This document shows, piece by piece, positions 1 to 5,050 of a stretch of 7,105 bases of DNA. This stretch comes from Candidatus Solincola jinzensis (lineage in GTDB: Bacteria > Actinomycetota > Geothermincolia > Geothermincolales > RBG-13-55-18), in contig JACVJG010000140.1 of the NCBI GenBank assembly GCA_015711875.1, positions 1-7,105 on the forward strand, given 5' to 3'. Each line of letters starts with the position of its first letter. Within the stretch, counting starts at the first letter, position 1. The position numbers and the translations under genes were made by a program. The notes beneath the pieces were generated by a model that was given only the letters and a program-made list of their open reading frames with translations, was not told where the DNA came from and ran no database searches.

Positions 1-60
1 GCTGACCAGGCGGGAGACCGAATGGTGCGTCTTCTCTTCGTCGATCAAAGCGAACCTCAC
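1..60 (-). CDS. IS3-family transposase OrfB, N-terminal fragment (cut by window edge)
   Basis: Reading the minus strand from GTG at 58-60 gives [20 protein letters not shown]. This is the usual opening of IS3-family OrfB, the part of the transposase that later carries the HTH_21 region and the DDE integrase core. Only 20 codons lie in the window, so none of the catalytic residues can be seen. The GTG overlaps the TGA of orfA by two bases (GTGA). OrfB may be reached by reinitiation there, or by -1 slippage on the A-rich CGAAAG just upstream to make an OrfAB fusion. The second mode is the family norm, but this site is a poor slippery sequence. Confidence 0.75.
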   Translation of the reverse strand, partial: MRFALIDEEKTHHSVSRLVS

Positions 61-350
61 TTTCGCTGACCCGTCTCCCGGGCGAAGAAAAGCGCTGCCT
101 TTCGGAGGATCTCTTTCTCCTCCTTGAGGATTCTACACTCCCGGCGCAGGCGGTTGAGCTCCTCCCGCTCCTCTGAGGTGAGCCCTTCCGCCTTGCCCTC
201 GTCGATGTCCGCCTGGCGCACCCAGCGGGCGAGGGTCCAGTCGGAGACTCCGATCTCCCGTGCCGTCTCGGCGAGGGTCCTTCCGCCCATGCGGTAGAGC
301 CTCACCGCCTCCGCCCTGAACTCCGGTGGAAAGGGTTTCCCTTGTGCCAT
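57..350 (-). CDS. IS3-family transposase OrfA (HTH_Tnp_1)
   Basis: This 97-residue protein begins [20 protein letters not shown] and matches the IS3/IS911 OrfA pattern. A helix-turn-helix lies at about residues 25-46 ([17 protein letters not shown]). A charged linker follows, then a leucine-zipper-like helix at about 62-88 ([18 protein letters not shown]) that in this family mediates multimerisation with OrfAB. It binds the terminal inverted repeats. The ATG at 348-350 is chosen over one 36 bp upstream because AAGGAG precedes it by five bases. The predicted protein is full length for the family, so this half of the element looks intact. Confidence 0.9.
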   Translation of the reverse strand: MAQGKPFPPEFRAEAVRLYRMGGRTLAETAREIGVSDWTLARWVRQADIDEGKAEGLTSEEREELNRLRRECRILKEEKEILRKAALFFARETGQRK

Positions 351-390
351 GCTCACTCCTTTCTCGAGGGACCCATTATCCCTCAATCCA

Positions 391-418
391 GGGTGTCAAC
401 GAAAGCGGGTCAACTTCA
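391..418. repeat. Probable IS3 terminal inverted-repeat end and insertion junction
   Basis: On the minus strand this stretch reads TGAAGTTGACCC, then GCTTTCGTTGACACCC, leading into the short orfA leader. IS3-family ends usually start with TG and lie 40-80 bp before orfA, as here. The interrupted ATPase frame resumes at about 419. The partner repeat is outside the window, so the exact tip (412 or 418) is an inference. A TTGACA and a GATAAT occur on the minus strand but are only 13 bp apart, too close for a normal promoter. Confidence 0.5.
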
Positions 419-1525
419 GAACTGGATGAGGAGCTCGGGAGGATAAACGCCAGGCTTCCGGTGATAGAGGCCACCGTAAAGTATCTCGAGGGACTCGAGG
501 ACCGTGTGGCTGCCGCTCCCTGCCCGTCATGCGAGCAGGAGATAATCCCCGCGGATGTGCTGCGGAGGCTTGGGGACGTCAAGGCCGGCATGGGCGAAGA
601 GGCGGCGGAAAAGAGCGAGAAGAAGAGGCAGCTCTCCGATGCCCTGCAGGCACTCAAGAAAACGATAGACAGGCTGAGGGCCATTCTGGACGACGAGCTC
701 CCCAAGGCCGAGGCGGAGGTCAAGGCCTCCCGCGAGAAGCTGGGAGAGATGATCGGCCGAGGGATCGGCGAGGACGAGGACCCCGAGGCGCTCGCCAGAA
801 ACAGGCTGGCCGAGGTCGAGGCCAAGCTGGAAGAGGCAAGCAACGTGTTGCGGGCATACAACCAGGAGATAGACGAGATAGAGGATGTGCTGAAAGAGGC
901 GCGGATCATTCGCGACGCGCTGGCGGCGCAGAAAAAGATCGATGCGATCAATACGGTCACCGATTCGCCCGAGTGGGAAGCCATGGTCGAGGCGCGCGAC
1001 AGGCTGAACAGGGAGCTGGAGGCCGCCGCAAAAGTAAGGGATGCGGTTGAAGCCGTCATCAACGAAATCGCGGGGGAGAGACTGCGCGACGCCGAGGACT
1101 TGATAAAGGAGTATTACCAAGCTCTCGTGGAAAGGCCTGATTTCGACGCGATAATTATCGATGCCGAGGACCACGACGTTTACGCGGTAAGCGGCATGGA
1201 AAAGGAGAGGCTGATAACCTTCTTCAACCAGGGGGATATGAACTGCGCCGCTCTCAGCATCTTTCTCTCCCTGGGTGCTTGCTCGCTTCGCGAAGGCGGT
1301 ACCGCTTTCCTGATACTGGACGATCCCTCCCAGAGCCTGGACTCGGTCCAGAAACGCAGGCTGGCCGCGCTCATCGACAGGGTGGCTTCTGACCGGCAGG
1401 TGGTGCTCTCCACCATGGACGAGGAGCTGCTGCGGGCGTTGAAGGAGGAAGTGACCAAGGTCAAAAGGGTCTACCGTCTCGGCGAATGGGACCCGGTCAA
1501 GGGACCTTCGATCAAGGAGGAATGA
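419..1525 (+). pseudogene. Zinc-hook Rad50/SMC-like ATPase, 5' part cut off by IS insertion
   Basis: About 368 codons remain of a larger ATPase. Near the new left end is a CPSC motif (521-532), a Rad50-type zinc hook. It is flanked by a short helix before it and a long charged, heptad-like coiled coil after it (about 550-1080). The C-terminal ATPase lobe follows: an ABC-signature-like segment FNQGDMNCAALSIFLSL (1223-1273), Walker B FLILDD (1307-1324), D-loop SQSLDS (about 1328-1345) and an H-loop-like region VVLSTMDEE. Walker A and the first coiled coil are missing, as expected if the IS at 1-418 split the gene; the N-terminal half should lie beyond the left edge. The open frame continues upstream to an ATG at 326, but that part is antisense IS sequence and not native. 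The fragment cannot form a complete nucleotide-binding head unless made in trans with the other half. The protein resembles SbcC/Rad50-like ATPases of repair and defence loci. No specific family is assigned. Confidence 0.8.
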
Positions 1526-1531
1526 TCGCCT

Positions 1532-2056
1532 TTGGGATTGCCCTACCGTACCGCCAACGAACTGGAGAGGATACGTGCGCTTCACGGTGACGATTTCGGC
1601 AAGATCGCCCAGAAGCTGCTGGCGCTTGCCTTCGTCGAGCTCGGATTCCGCTTAGCCGAGGAACGCGCCGTGCAAGGGGTGGACATCGACCTCGTGGACG
1701 AAGAGACTGGCGAAAAGCTCTCCTTCGAGGTGAAGACCAGCCAGAGCTCACAGTTAAGAATAGAATTAAAGGACATCAAAGGCCTGGAATCCCGGCGCGA
1801 GAACGACGGGTACGCACCCTATTTCGCCTTTCTCTTCAAGCCTCACCATATCGGGGAAGGGTGGATCATCGTGCCCGCCAAGGGGATCAAGAAGGGCACC
1901 CACAACGCCATGCGACTGGCGAGCAAGGACCATCGAGCCCTGTCAGGTCGGGTGAACGCCGCGTTCGCGCAGGTAGTGGAACGTGCTTATGAGGATCTTA
2001 TCGGGTGCCGGAAGGGAAGCGCTCAGGGAATGCTTAAGAGAAAATACGGGATCTAA
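1532..2056 (+). CDS. Putative PD-(D/E)XK nuclease-like protein
   Basis: This 174-residue protein has the core signature of restriction-endonuclease-like nucleases. After an N-terminal helix (FGKIAQKLLALAFVELGF, residues 22-39) comes GVDIDLVD with Asp51/Asp53, a short turn, and FEVKTSQ with Glu66 and Lys68, giving D-x(n)-ExK. A strand GWIIVPAK (110-117) and a helical C-terminus follow. Such proteins cut or bind DNA using metal held by the D and E residues; its substrate is unknown. The start is TTG at 1532, with AAGGAGG at 1514-1520 inside the end of the ATPase frame. The ATG at 1522 is out of frame. The stop-to-start gap to the ATPase is six bases, so the two were surely co-transcribed. The IS upstream may now have polar or altered effects on expression. 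It could instead be a Holliday-resolvase-like or Mrr-like domain. Confidence 0.7.
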   Translation: MGLPYRTANELERIRALHGDDFGKIAQKLLALAFVELGFRLAEERAVQGVDIDLVDEETGEKLSFEVKTSQSSQLRIELKDIKGLESRRENDGYAPYFAFLFKPHHIGEGWIIVPAKGIKKGTHNAMRLASKDHRALSGRVNAAFAQVVERAYEDLIGCRKGSAQGMLKRKYGI

Positions 2057-2105
2057 GAAGAGATGTCCGTGAAGTCCGGGAGTTATGTGTAAGGCGGTGA
2101 TGCGA

Positions 2106-2315
2106 ATGCCTTTCCCCATCGATTCCTTCGGAGATGCTTTTCTGGCGGGCGAGGTCATCAGGTTCATCGAAGACCACACCAAGACCTGCCGCAGGTGCGG
2201 CAGGGACAGCTTTTACGGGGAGAAAGATTACGAACACGAAGACCGCGGCGATTACCTTTGCCCGCGCTGCTGGGACGCATACGACGAGGACGACGGATAC
2301 GAGGACTTCGATTGA
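2106..2315 (+). CDS. Small acidic zinc-ribbon-like protein, unknown function
   Basis: This predicted 69-residue protein begins MPFPIDSFGDAF. It has two CxxC pairs, C28-RR-C31 (CRRCG) and C52-PR-C55 (CPRCW), spaced like a zinc ribbon. It ends in a strongly acidic tail (YDEDDGYEDFD). The ATG at 2106 is preferred over upstream ATGs at 2085 and 2100 because an AAGGCGGTG ribosome-binding site ends six bases before it. It lies 49 bp after the nuclease gene on the same strand and could be the third gene of that unit. Zinc ribbons of this size often bind nucleic acid or act as protein adaptors, but nothing here shows a specific job. No named family is recognised. Confidence 0.6.
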   Translation: MPFPIDSFGDAFLAGEVIRFIEDHTKTCRRCGRDSFYGEKDYEHEDRGDYLCPRCWDAYDEDDGYEDFD

Positions 2316-2322
2316 TATATGA

Positions 2323-2421
2323 CTCAGACACGGGGGTCCAGACACGGGGGTCAGGCCTCGTTCGATGTCTGAGAGAAGGGGGTCGCCTGGGGCGCAGCTG
2401 AGACCTCGCTTGATGTCTGAG
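2323..2421. repeat. Hairpin-forming REP-like repeat, tandem partial copies
   Basis: A complete unit lies at 2340-2370 with core CACGGGGGTCAGGCCTCG (2343-2360), bounded by AGACA and TGTCT. An extra copy of its left half sits at 2326-2339 and an extra copy of its right half at 2404-2421 (CCTCGCTTGATGTCTGAG against 2356-2373). The outermost arms CTCAGACA (2323-2330) and TGTCTGAG (2366-2373) are perfect 8-bp complements, so the transcript can fold. It begins eight bases after the stop of the zinc-ribbon gene and could end or stabilise that mRNA. Related units are at 4857-5028 and, degenerate, at 3037-3063. Confidence 0.75.
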
Positions 2422-2677
2422 GCATTGAAGCCTTCCATTCGCTAGGCACTCGATGCGCTGAATTTTTCACCGGGATTATTGCTTCCCTTATCGCTTGATT
2501 CGCTAGCCCGATAAAAGAATCCAGGCATGAGGAAATGCCATTATTTAGCAGTTGAGGGGGCGATCAATCACATAAAGTGTGGGAGTGGGGATATCCGCCG
2601 GCTCCCTTCCACCTTCAGGCCTCCGGGCCTGGCCGAGCCCTTCGTCGGCCCTTCCGGCTTCCAGGGGTTGGATTGGG
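2422..2677. other. Intergenic stretch without a recognisable gene
   Basis: No ORF here has a good start site or protein-like composition. The only structure seen is a 6-bp GC stem with a four-base loop, CAGGCC (2616-2621) against GGCCTG (2626-2631). It lies 3' of the tRNA on the minus strand. No T-run follows on either strand, so it is not called a terminator. Confidence 0.5.
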
Positions 2678-2750
2678 TGCCCCCGGCGGGATTCGAACCC
2701 GCGACCTCCCCTGCGCCAGAGGGGTGCTCTATCCGCTGAGCTACGGGGGC
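2678..2750 (-). tRNA. tRNA with GGC anticodon (nominal tRNA-Ala; isotype doubtful)
   Basis: The 73-base cloverleaf is complete. It has a 7-bp acceptor stem GCCCCCG/CGGGGGC, T8-A9, D stem GCTC/GAGC with loop AGCGGATA, anticodon stem CCCCT/AGGGG with loop CTGGCGC (T33, anticodon GGC at 34-36), a 5-base variable loop AGGTC, T stem GCGGG/CCCGC with loop TTCGAAT, and discriminator A73. CCA is not encoded; CCC follows A73. GGC reads GCC/GCU, alanine codons. However, position 3:70 is C:G rather than the G:U pair that bacterial AlaRS requires. A20, the A73 discriminator and the general body are more like an arginine tRNA. G37 is also unusual for alanine. The gene call is firm; its charging identity is not. 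Confidence 0.85.
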
Positions 2751-2783
2751 TCCCCACTCCGAATCTCGGGTTTCCCCGAAACA

Positions 2784-2811
2784 TGTATATCTTATAATCT
2801 ATGTATGACAA
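2784..2811 (-). promoter_or_regulatory. Probable promoter of the tRNA gene
   Basis: On the minus strand TTGTCA (2811-2806) is followed after 16 bp by TATACA (2789-2784), a reasonable sigma-70-type pair. It would start transcription near 2777 and leave a leader of about 27 bases before the tRNA 5' end at 2750. Its -35 overlaps the -35 of the divergent plus-strand promoter. Confidence 0.5.
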
Positions 2812-2834
2812 TTAGGATGCTGGCGTGATATAAT
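2805..2834 (+). promoter_or_regulatory. Extended -10 promoter directed at the tRNA-half copy
   Basis: ATGACA (2805-2810) lies 18 bp before a perfect TATAAT (2829-2834), and TGA at 2826-2828 gives the extended -10 TGN motif. Transcription would begin near 2841, at the start of the partial tRNA copy. The next substantial plus-strand gene (3135) lies beyond a terminator-like hairpin, so the promoter seems to serve a short RNA. Confidence 0.5.
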
Positions 2835-2838
2835 AGAA

Positions 2839-2897
2839 CTGCGCCAGAGGGGTGCTCTGAAAAGAGCTACGGGAGAGGCGGGAGACCGCCTCTTTCC
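2839..2897 (+). ncRNA. Candidate short RNA antisense to the tRNA 5' half
   Basis: Bases 2839-2858 are identical, over 20 nt, to 2711-2730 of the tRNA locus. Bases 2864-2873 repeat 2738-2747. On the minus strand this is a copy of tRNA positions 4-13 and 21-40 with the D-loop replaced by five bases. Read on the plus strand from the promoter at 2805-2834, the RNA would be complementary to the anticodon arm, D stem and part of the acceptor stem of the tRNA. It would end at the hairpin at 2874-2893, giving roughly 55 bases. The changed D-loop makes a neat GCTCT-GAAA-AGAGC hairpin (2854-2867) with a GNRA loop. The alternative is a non-transcribed tRNA pseudogene or duplication scar. Sequence alone cannot decide between them. 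Confidence 0.45.
2874..2897 (+). terminator. Intrinsic-terminator-like hairpin
   Basis: AGAGGCGG (2874-2881) pairs perfectly with CCGCCTCT (2886-2893) around a GAGA loop, followed by TTCCTTAT. The T-tract is interrupted but adequate. The only nearby plus-strand unit it could end is the short antisense RNA starting near 2841. Confidence 0.55.
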
Positions 2898-3098
2898 TTA
2901 TGGGGTCACTTTGCATGGGATCACCTTGCGCGATTGCGCCTTCGACGCCTGGGGCCTTTTCCCTTCCGGGGTCATATCTTCGTTTTTCGCTTGCTCCGCT
3001 TCCGAGGGCGCAAGGGTCTGGGCACAGGGTTCGATCCAAACACGGGGTCTTATCAGGTGTTTGAAACGGGAGAAAACCCCCGCACCTAAAGCCTATAC
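2898..3098. other. Intergenic stretch before the AbiE pair
   Basis: No supported gene is present. Apart from the degenerate hairpin repeat at 3037-3063, annotated separately, nothing is recognised. Base composition shifts to AT-rich after about 3086, as the AbiE promoter region begins. Confidence 0.45.
3037..3063. repeat. Degenerate copy of the hairpin repeat
   Basis: CAAACAC (3037-3043) is the exact reverse complement of GTGTTTG (3057-3063), with CACGGGGTC retained from the left half of the repeat seen at 2340-2370. The loop is shortened. The stem bases differ from other copies but still pair, consistent with a conserved hairpin. Confidence 0.45.
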
Positions 3099-3134
3099 AT
3101 TGCAATAAATAGACATATATGGCATATTAGCGTT
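3099..3134 (+). promoter_or_regulatory. Candidate AbiE promoter/operator, possibly leaderless
   Basis: This AT-rich stretch in a GC-rich region has TTGCAA (3100-3105), a 17-bp gap and CATATT (3123-3128). The -10 ends six bases before the ATG at 3135, and there is no Shine-Dalgarno sequence, so the mRNA may start at or next to the start codon. Two small palindromes overlap the elements: ATTGCAAT (3099-3106) and ATATG-G-CATAT (3117-3127). AbiEi antitoxins are known to repress their own promoter through inverted repeats, so these are candidate binding sites. Confidence 0.4.
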
Positions 3135-3776
3135 ATGAGATTTGAAAGAATCCAGGAAATTGTGGGCGACGAGCCCTTGTTCGAGACCGGGCTCCTCCTG
3201 GCGGGGGACGTCGACCCCGCGAGCGTGCGGCGCCAGTTGTCGCGCCTGGTCGCCTCCGGCCGCATACTCCAGCTCCGCCGCGGCCTCTACGCTCTCGCGC
3301 CGCCCTTCCAGAAAGTGAGGCCCCACCCCTTCCTGGTCGCAAACCACATCGTGCGGCCCTCCTACGTCAGCCTGCAGTCGGCTCTCGCCTATTACGGGCT
3401 CATCCCGGAGCATGTGCCCATGGTCACCAGCGTCACCACCTCGCGCCCGGGGCGACGCGATACCCCCCTCGGCGCTTTTGCATACCGCCACATAAACCAG
3501 GATCTGTTCTCAGGTTATCGCCTTGAGGATTTAAGAGGAGGCCAGAACGCCATGGTGGCCGCCCCCGAAAAGGCGTTGCTCGACCTGCTTTACCTCGCGC
3601 CCCGATCGGACCGACGGGGTTATCTCAGGGAGCTGCGGCTTCAGAACCTGGATTCCTTGAACCTGGAGGAGCTCGCGCGCCTTGCCGAAGCCGCCGGCAG
3701 CCCCAAACTGCGCAGGGCGGTCGCTAACGTGAGTAAGCTTGCGCGCATGGAAGCCGAGGAGTACGAGGCGCTGTGA
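3135..3776 (+). CDS. AbiEi-family antitoxin / transcriptional repressor
   Basis: This 213-residue protein has the AbiEi layout. An N-terminal winged helix-turn-helix covers about residues 1-53 (VRRQLSRLVASGRILQLRRGLYAL at 31-54). The antitoxin domain follows, with the family stretch SYVSLQSALAYYGLIPE (76-92), TSVTTSRPGR (98-107) and APEKALLDLLYL (143-154). In characterised AbiE systems this protein binds promoter inverted repeats and neutralises the AbiEii nucleotidyltransferase, a type IV toxin-antitoxin arrangement used in abortive phage infection. Length fits the family. The ATG at 3135 has no ribosome-binding site, which fits a leaderless start. Its stop overlaps the GTG of the toxin gene (GTGA), so the two are translationally coupled. 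Confidence 0.88.
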   Translation: MRFERIQEIVGDEPLFETGLLLAGDVDPASVRRQLSRLVASGRILQLRRGLYALAPPFQKVRPHPFLVANHIVRPSYVSLQSALAYYGLIPEHVPMVTSVTTSRPGRRDTPLGAFAYRHINQDLFSGYRLEDLRGGQNAMVAAPEKALLDLLYLAPRSDRRGYLRELRLQNLDSLNLEELARLAEAAGSPKLRRAVANVSKLARMEAEEYEAL

Positions 3777-4594
3777 AGGAATACCGGTCCGGGCTCGCGC
3801 GAGCCGCGGCGTCGCCGCTTCAAGCCCGCAACGACGTGAGGGAATACCTCCAGGCGCGCATCCTGGGCGTCCTGCAAAGGCAGGGAGCCATGGTTCCGCT
3901 CGCCTTCCATGGGGGAACCGCGTTGCGGTTTCTCTACGCTACCGCCCGCTACTCGGAGGATCTCGATTTCTCGCTTGCGGGGAGAAGGGAGGGCTACGAC
4001 CTCCGGTCCTGGCTCAAAGCGGTCCACCGGGAGTTGTCCCTCGAGGGTTACGAGGTGCTGATGAAGGTAAACGACAAGAAGACCGTACACAGCGCTTTCG
4101 TCCGCTTCCCTGGACTTTACCACGACATCGGGCTTTCCTCCCATCGCCGGGAGACCTTATCCGTCAAGCTGGAGGTGGACACGAACCCCCCGCGGGGAGC
4201 CGTCCTCGAGACCACCGTGGTGCGCCGCCACGTCCTCCTGCAGCTTCAACATCACGACAGGGCGACCCTGCTGGCGGGAAAACTGCACGCCGTGCTCATG
4301 AGGCCTTATCTTAAGGGGCGCGATCTTTACGACCTCTGCTGGTATCTCGGGGACCCTGAATGGCCGGAGCCCAACCTGGTCTATCTCAACAATGCCTTGC
4401 GCCAGACGGGCTGGGACGGCCGTCCCTTGACTTCGAGAAACTGGCGCAGGGCGGTTCGCGACAGACTTGAGGAGGTCGCGTGGGAAGAGGCGGTGGAAGA
4501 CGTCAGGCCTTTCCTGGGGCCGGGCGCCGACCCCTCCATCCTGGACAAGAAGAACCTCTTCCGCTTGCTCAACCAGGCGGAAAAGCGAGGGTAA
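3773..4594 (+). CDS. AbiEii/MenT-family nucleotidyltransferase toxin
   Basis: This 273-residue protein carries the motifs of the AbiEii (DUF1814) nucleotidyltransferase fold. They are HGGTALRFLY (46-55), the metal-binding SEDLDF with Asp63 and Asp65, KLEVDTNPP with Asp136 as probable third acidic residue, and AGKLHAVLMRPYLKGRDLYDL (168-188) with Lys170, Arg183, Asp184 and Asp187. All expected catalytic positions are present, so it looks active. Characterised relatives transfer nucleotides; the mycobacterial MenT3 homologue adds pyrimidines to tRNA 3' ends and blocks charging. The substrate of this protein is unknown. The GTG start overlaps the AbiEi stop by two bases with no strong ribosome-binding site, so translation depends on the antitoxin gene. 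The tRNA locus about 1 kb upstream may be relevant. Confidence 0.9.
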   Translation: MKEYRSGLARAAASPLQARNDVREYLQARILGVLQRQGAMVPLAFHGGTALRFLYATARYSEDLDFSLAGRREGYDLRSWLKAVHRELSLEGYEVLMKVNDKKTVHSAFVRFPGLYHDIGLSSHRRETLSVKLEVDTNPPRGAVLETTVVRRHVLLQLQHHDRATLLAGKLHAVLMRPYLKGRDLYDLCWYLGDPEWPEPNLVYLNNALRQTGWDGRPLTSRNWRRAVRDRLEEVAWEEAVEDVRPFLGPGADPSILDKKNLFRLLNQAEKRG

Positions 4595-4622
4595 AAAGCG
4601 AAGCCCTGATCCTTTTCGCTTT
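4595..4622 (+). terminator. Hairpin immediately after the toxin gene (weak terminator candidate)
   Basis: AAAGCGAA (4595-4602) is perfectly complementary to TTCGCTTT (4615-4622), with a 12-base loop, starting one base after the stop codon. The stem is AT-richer than usual and only TTT at its 3' side acts as a U-tract, so termination may be partial. Confidence 0.4.
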
Positions 4623-4628
4623 GCGTGA

Positions 4629-4847
4629 TTGTCAAGAGAACTTGAAAGCCCGTGTACTGTGGGTCAGCGTGGGATCGAGCCTATCAGGTCGATCTTTCCC
4701 GCTCCCGATGAGGTGGAAACCTTAAAGCGCTTGAAGGACCGGGAGAAAAAGTGGCTCATGGAGCGGCGGGCTGAGAGGCGACTTGAGAAGAGACCCTGGC
4801 GATGGGGCTCGACCGGGTTCATCCTCTTTCCGTTTGGGTATAATTAA
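4629..4847 (+). CDS. Possible small hypothetical protein or gene remnant
   Basis: This is an open frame of 72 codons from TTG 4629, with no ribosome-binding site. The second half looks more protein-like than the first: from about codon 27 it has G/C-rich third positions and a charged helix (VETLKRLKDREKKWLMERRAE), then RPWRWGSTGFILFPFGYN, a short aromatic/hydrophobic end. The first half has mixed codon use. It may be the tail of a decayed gene, or a shorter protein from the ATG at 4758. No family is recognised, and a chance ORF is quite possible. Confidence 0.22.
   Translation: MSRELESPCTVGQRGIEPIRSIFPAPDEVETLKRLKDREKKWLMERRAERRLEKRPWRWGSTGFILFPFGYN
4839..4844 (+). promoter_or_regulatory. 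Isolated TATAAT, possible -10 element before the repeat cluster
   Basis: A perfect TATAAT lies 13 bp before the first repeat at 4857. The -35 position holds only GGTTCA (4816-4821), a poor match. If used, it would transcribe the repeat cluster towards hsp20. Confidence 0.2.
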
Positions 4848-4856
4848 AACGTTCTC

Positions 4857-5050
4857 AGGCACGGGGGTCAGGCCTCGCCCGGTGCCTCAGGCACGGGGGT
4901 CAGGCCTCGCTTAGTGCCCGGGAGGACGGTTGGAAAACCGGGTATAAGGCCTGGATCAGGCTTTGCTCGGTGCCCGAAGGTCCGGCACAGAAGCCACAGG
5001 CACGGGGAGCAGGCCTCGCCCGGTGCCCGGGAGGAAGGTTGGAAGGCGGG
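4857..5050. repeat. Cluster of REP-like hairpin repeats
   Basis: Three good 31-bp units lie at 4857-4887, 4889-4919 and 4998-5028, with a decayed unit at about 4947-4975. Each has core CACGGGG(G/A)(T/G)CAGGCCTCG between arms GGCAC and GTGCC, so each can fold. The first two are head-to-tail with a 32-bp period. The second and last are also followed by related tails, CGGGAGGACGGTTGG and CGGGAGGAAGGTTGG, so a longer composite unit of about 53 bp was duplicated. Compared with 2340-2370, the arms changed from GGCAC/GTGCC to GACAC/ATGTC, with one base pair (G:C to A:T) changed on both sides. This is the typical look of REP/BIME-type elements. No REP-associated transposase gene is in the window. Confidence 0.8.

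Larger units (their letters stand above)
1..418 (-). mobile_element. IS3-family insertion sequence, partial (5' end only)
   Basis: The minus strand carries the typical IS3-family order: a short helix-turn-helix orfA, then orfB starting in the -1 frame at the orfA stop. The element runs off the left edge, so most of orfB and the distal end are missing. The proximal end is placed near 412-418, where the minus-strand sequence starts TGAAGTTGACCC, because from 419 onward the plus strand becomes coding sequence of an unrelated ATPase gene. The element has therefore inserted into that gene in the opposite orientation. The exact boundary and the target duplication cannot be fixed without the other end. 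The IS3 assignment is secure; the subgroup is not determined. Confidence 0.85.

Noticed and set aside
326..418. ATG at 326 as the start of the ATPase
   Set aside because: Codons 326-418 are the antisense of the IS orfA start and terminal repeat, so this is a chance extension of the interrupted frame.
1522..1524. ATG overlapping the ATPase stop as start of the nuclease gene
   Set aside because: It is out of frame with the nuclease and only one base from the AAGGAGG; its frame ends after 22 codons.
527..1585. Long minus-strand open frames over the ATPase fragment (527-1585 and 376-1062)
   Set aside because: They are antisense to a frame with clear Walker B, signature and zinc-hook motifs. Their composition is low-complexity (Ser- or Leu/Arg-rich), and the AAGGAGG before the next gene is on the plus strand.
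2616..2631. Terminator for the tRNA gene
   Set aside because: A stable 6-bp hairpin exists but no T-run follows it on the minus strand.
2545..2811. Protein frames across the tRNA locus
   Set aside because: They are translations of the tRNA and its flanks; a complete cloverleaf explains the conserved sequence.
2711..2873. attL/attR pair of an integrated element at the tRNA
   Set aside because: The two copies are only about 130 bp apart with no integrase between them, and the duplicated part is the 5' half, whereas integrases usually duplicate the 3' end. A collapsed element remains possible but unsupported.
4857..5028. CRISPR array
   Set aside because: Units are adjacent or irregularly spaced, there are no uniform unique spacers, the repeats diverge from one another, and no cas genes are present.
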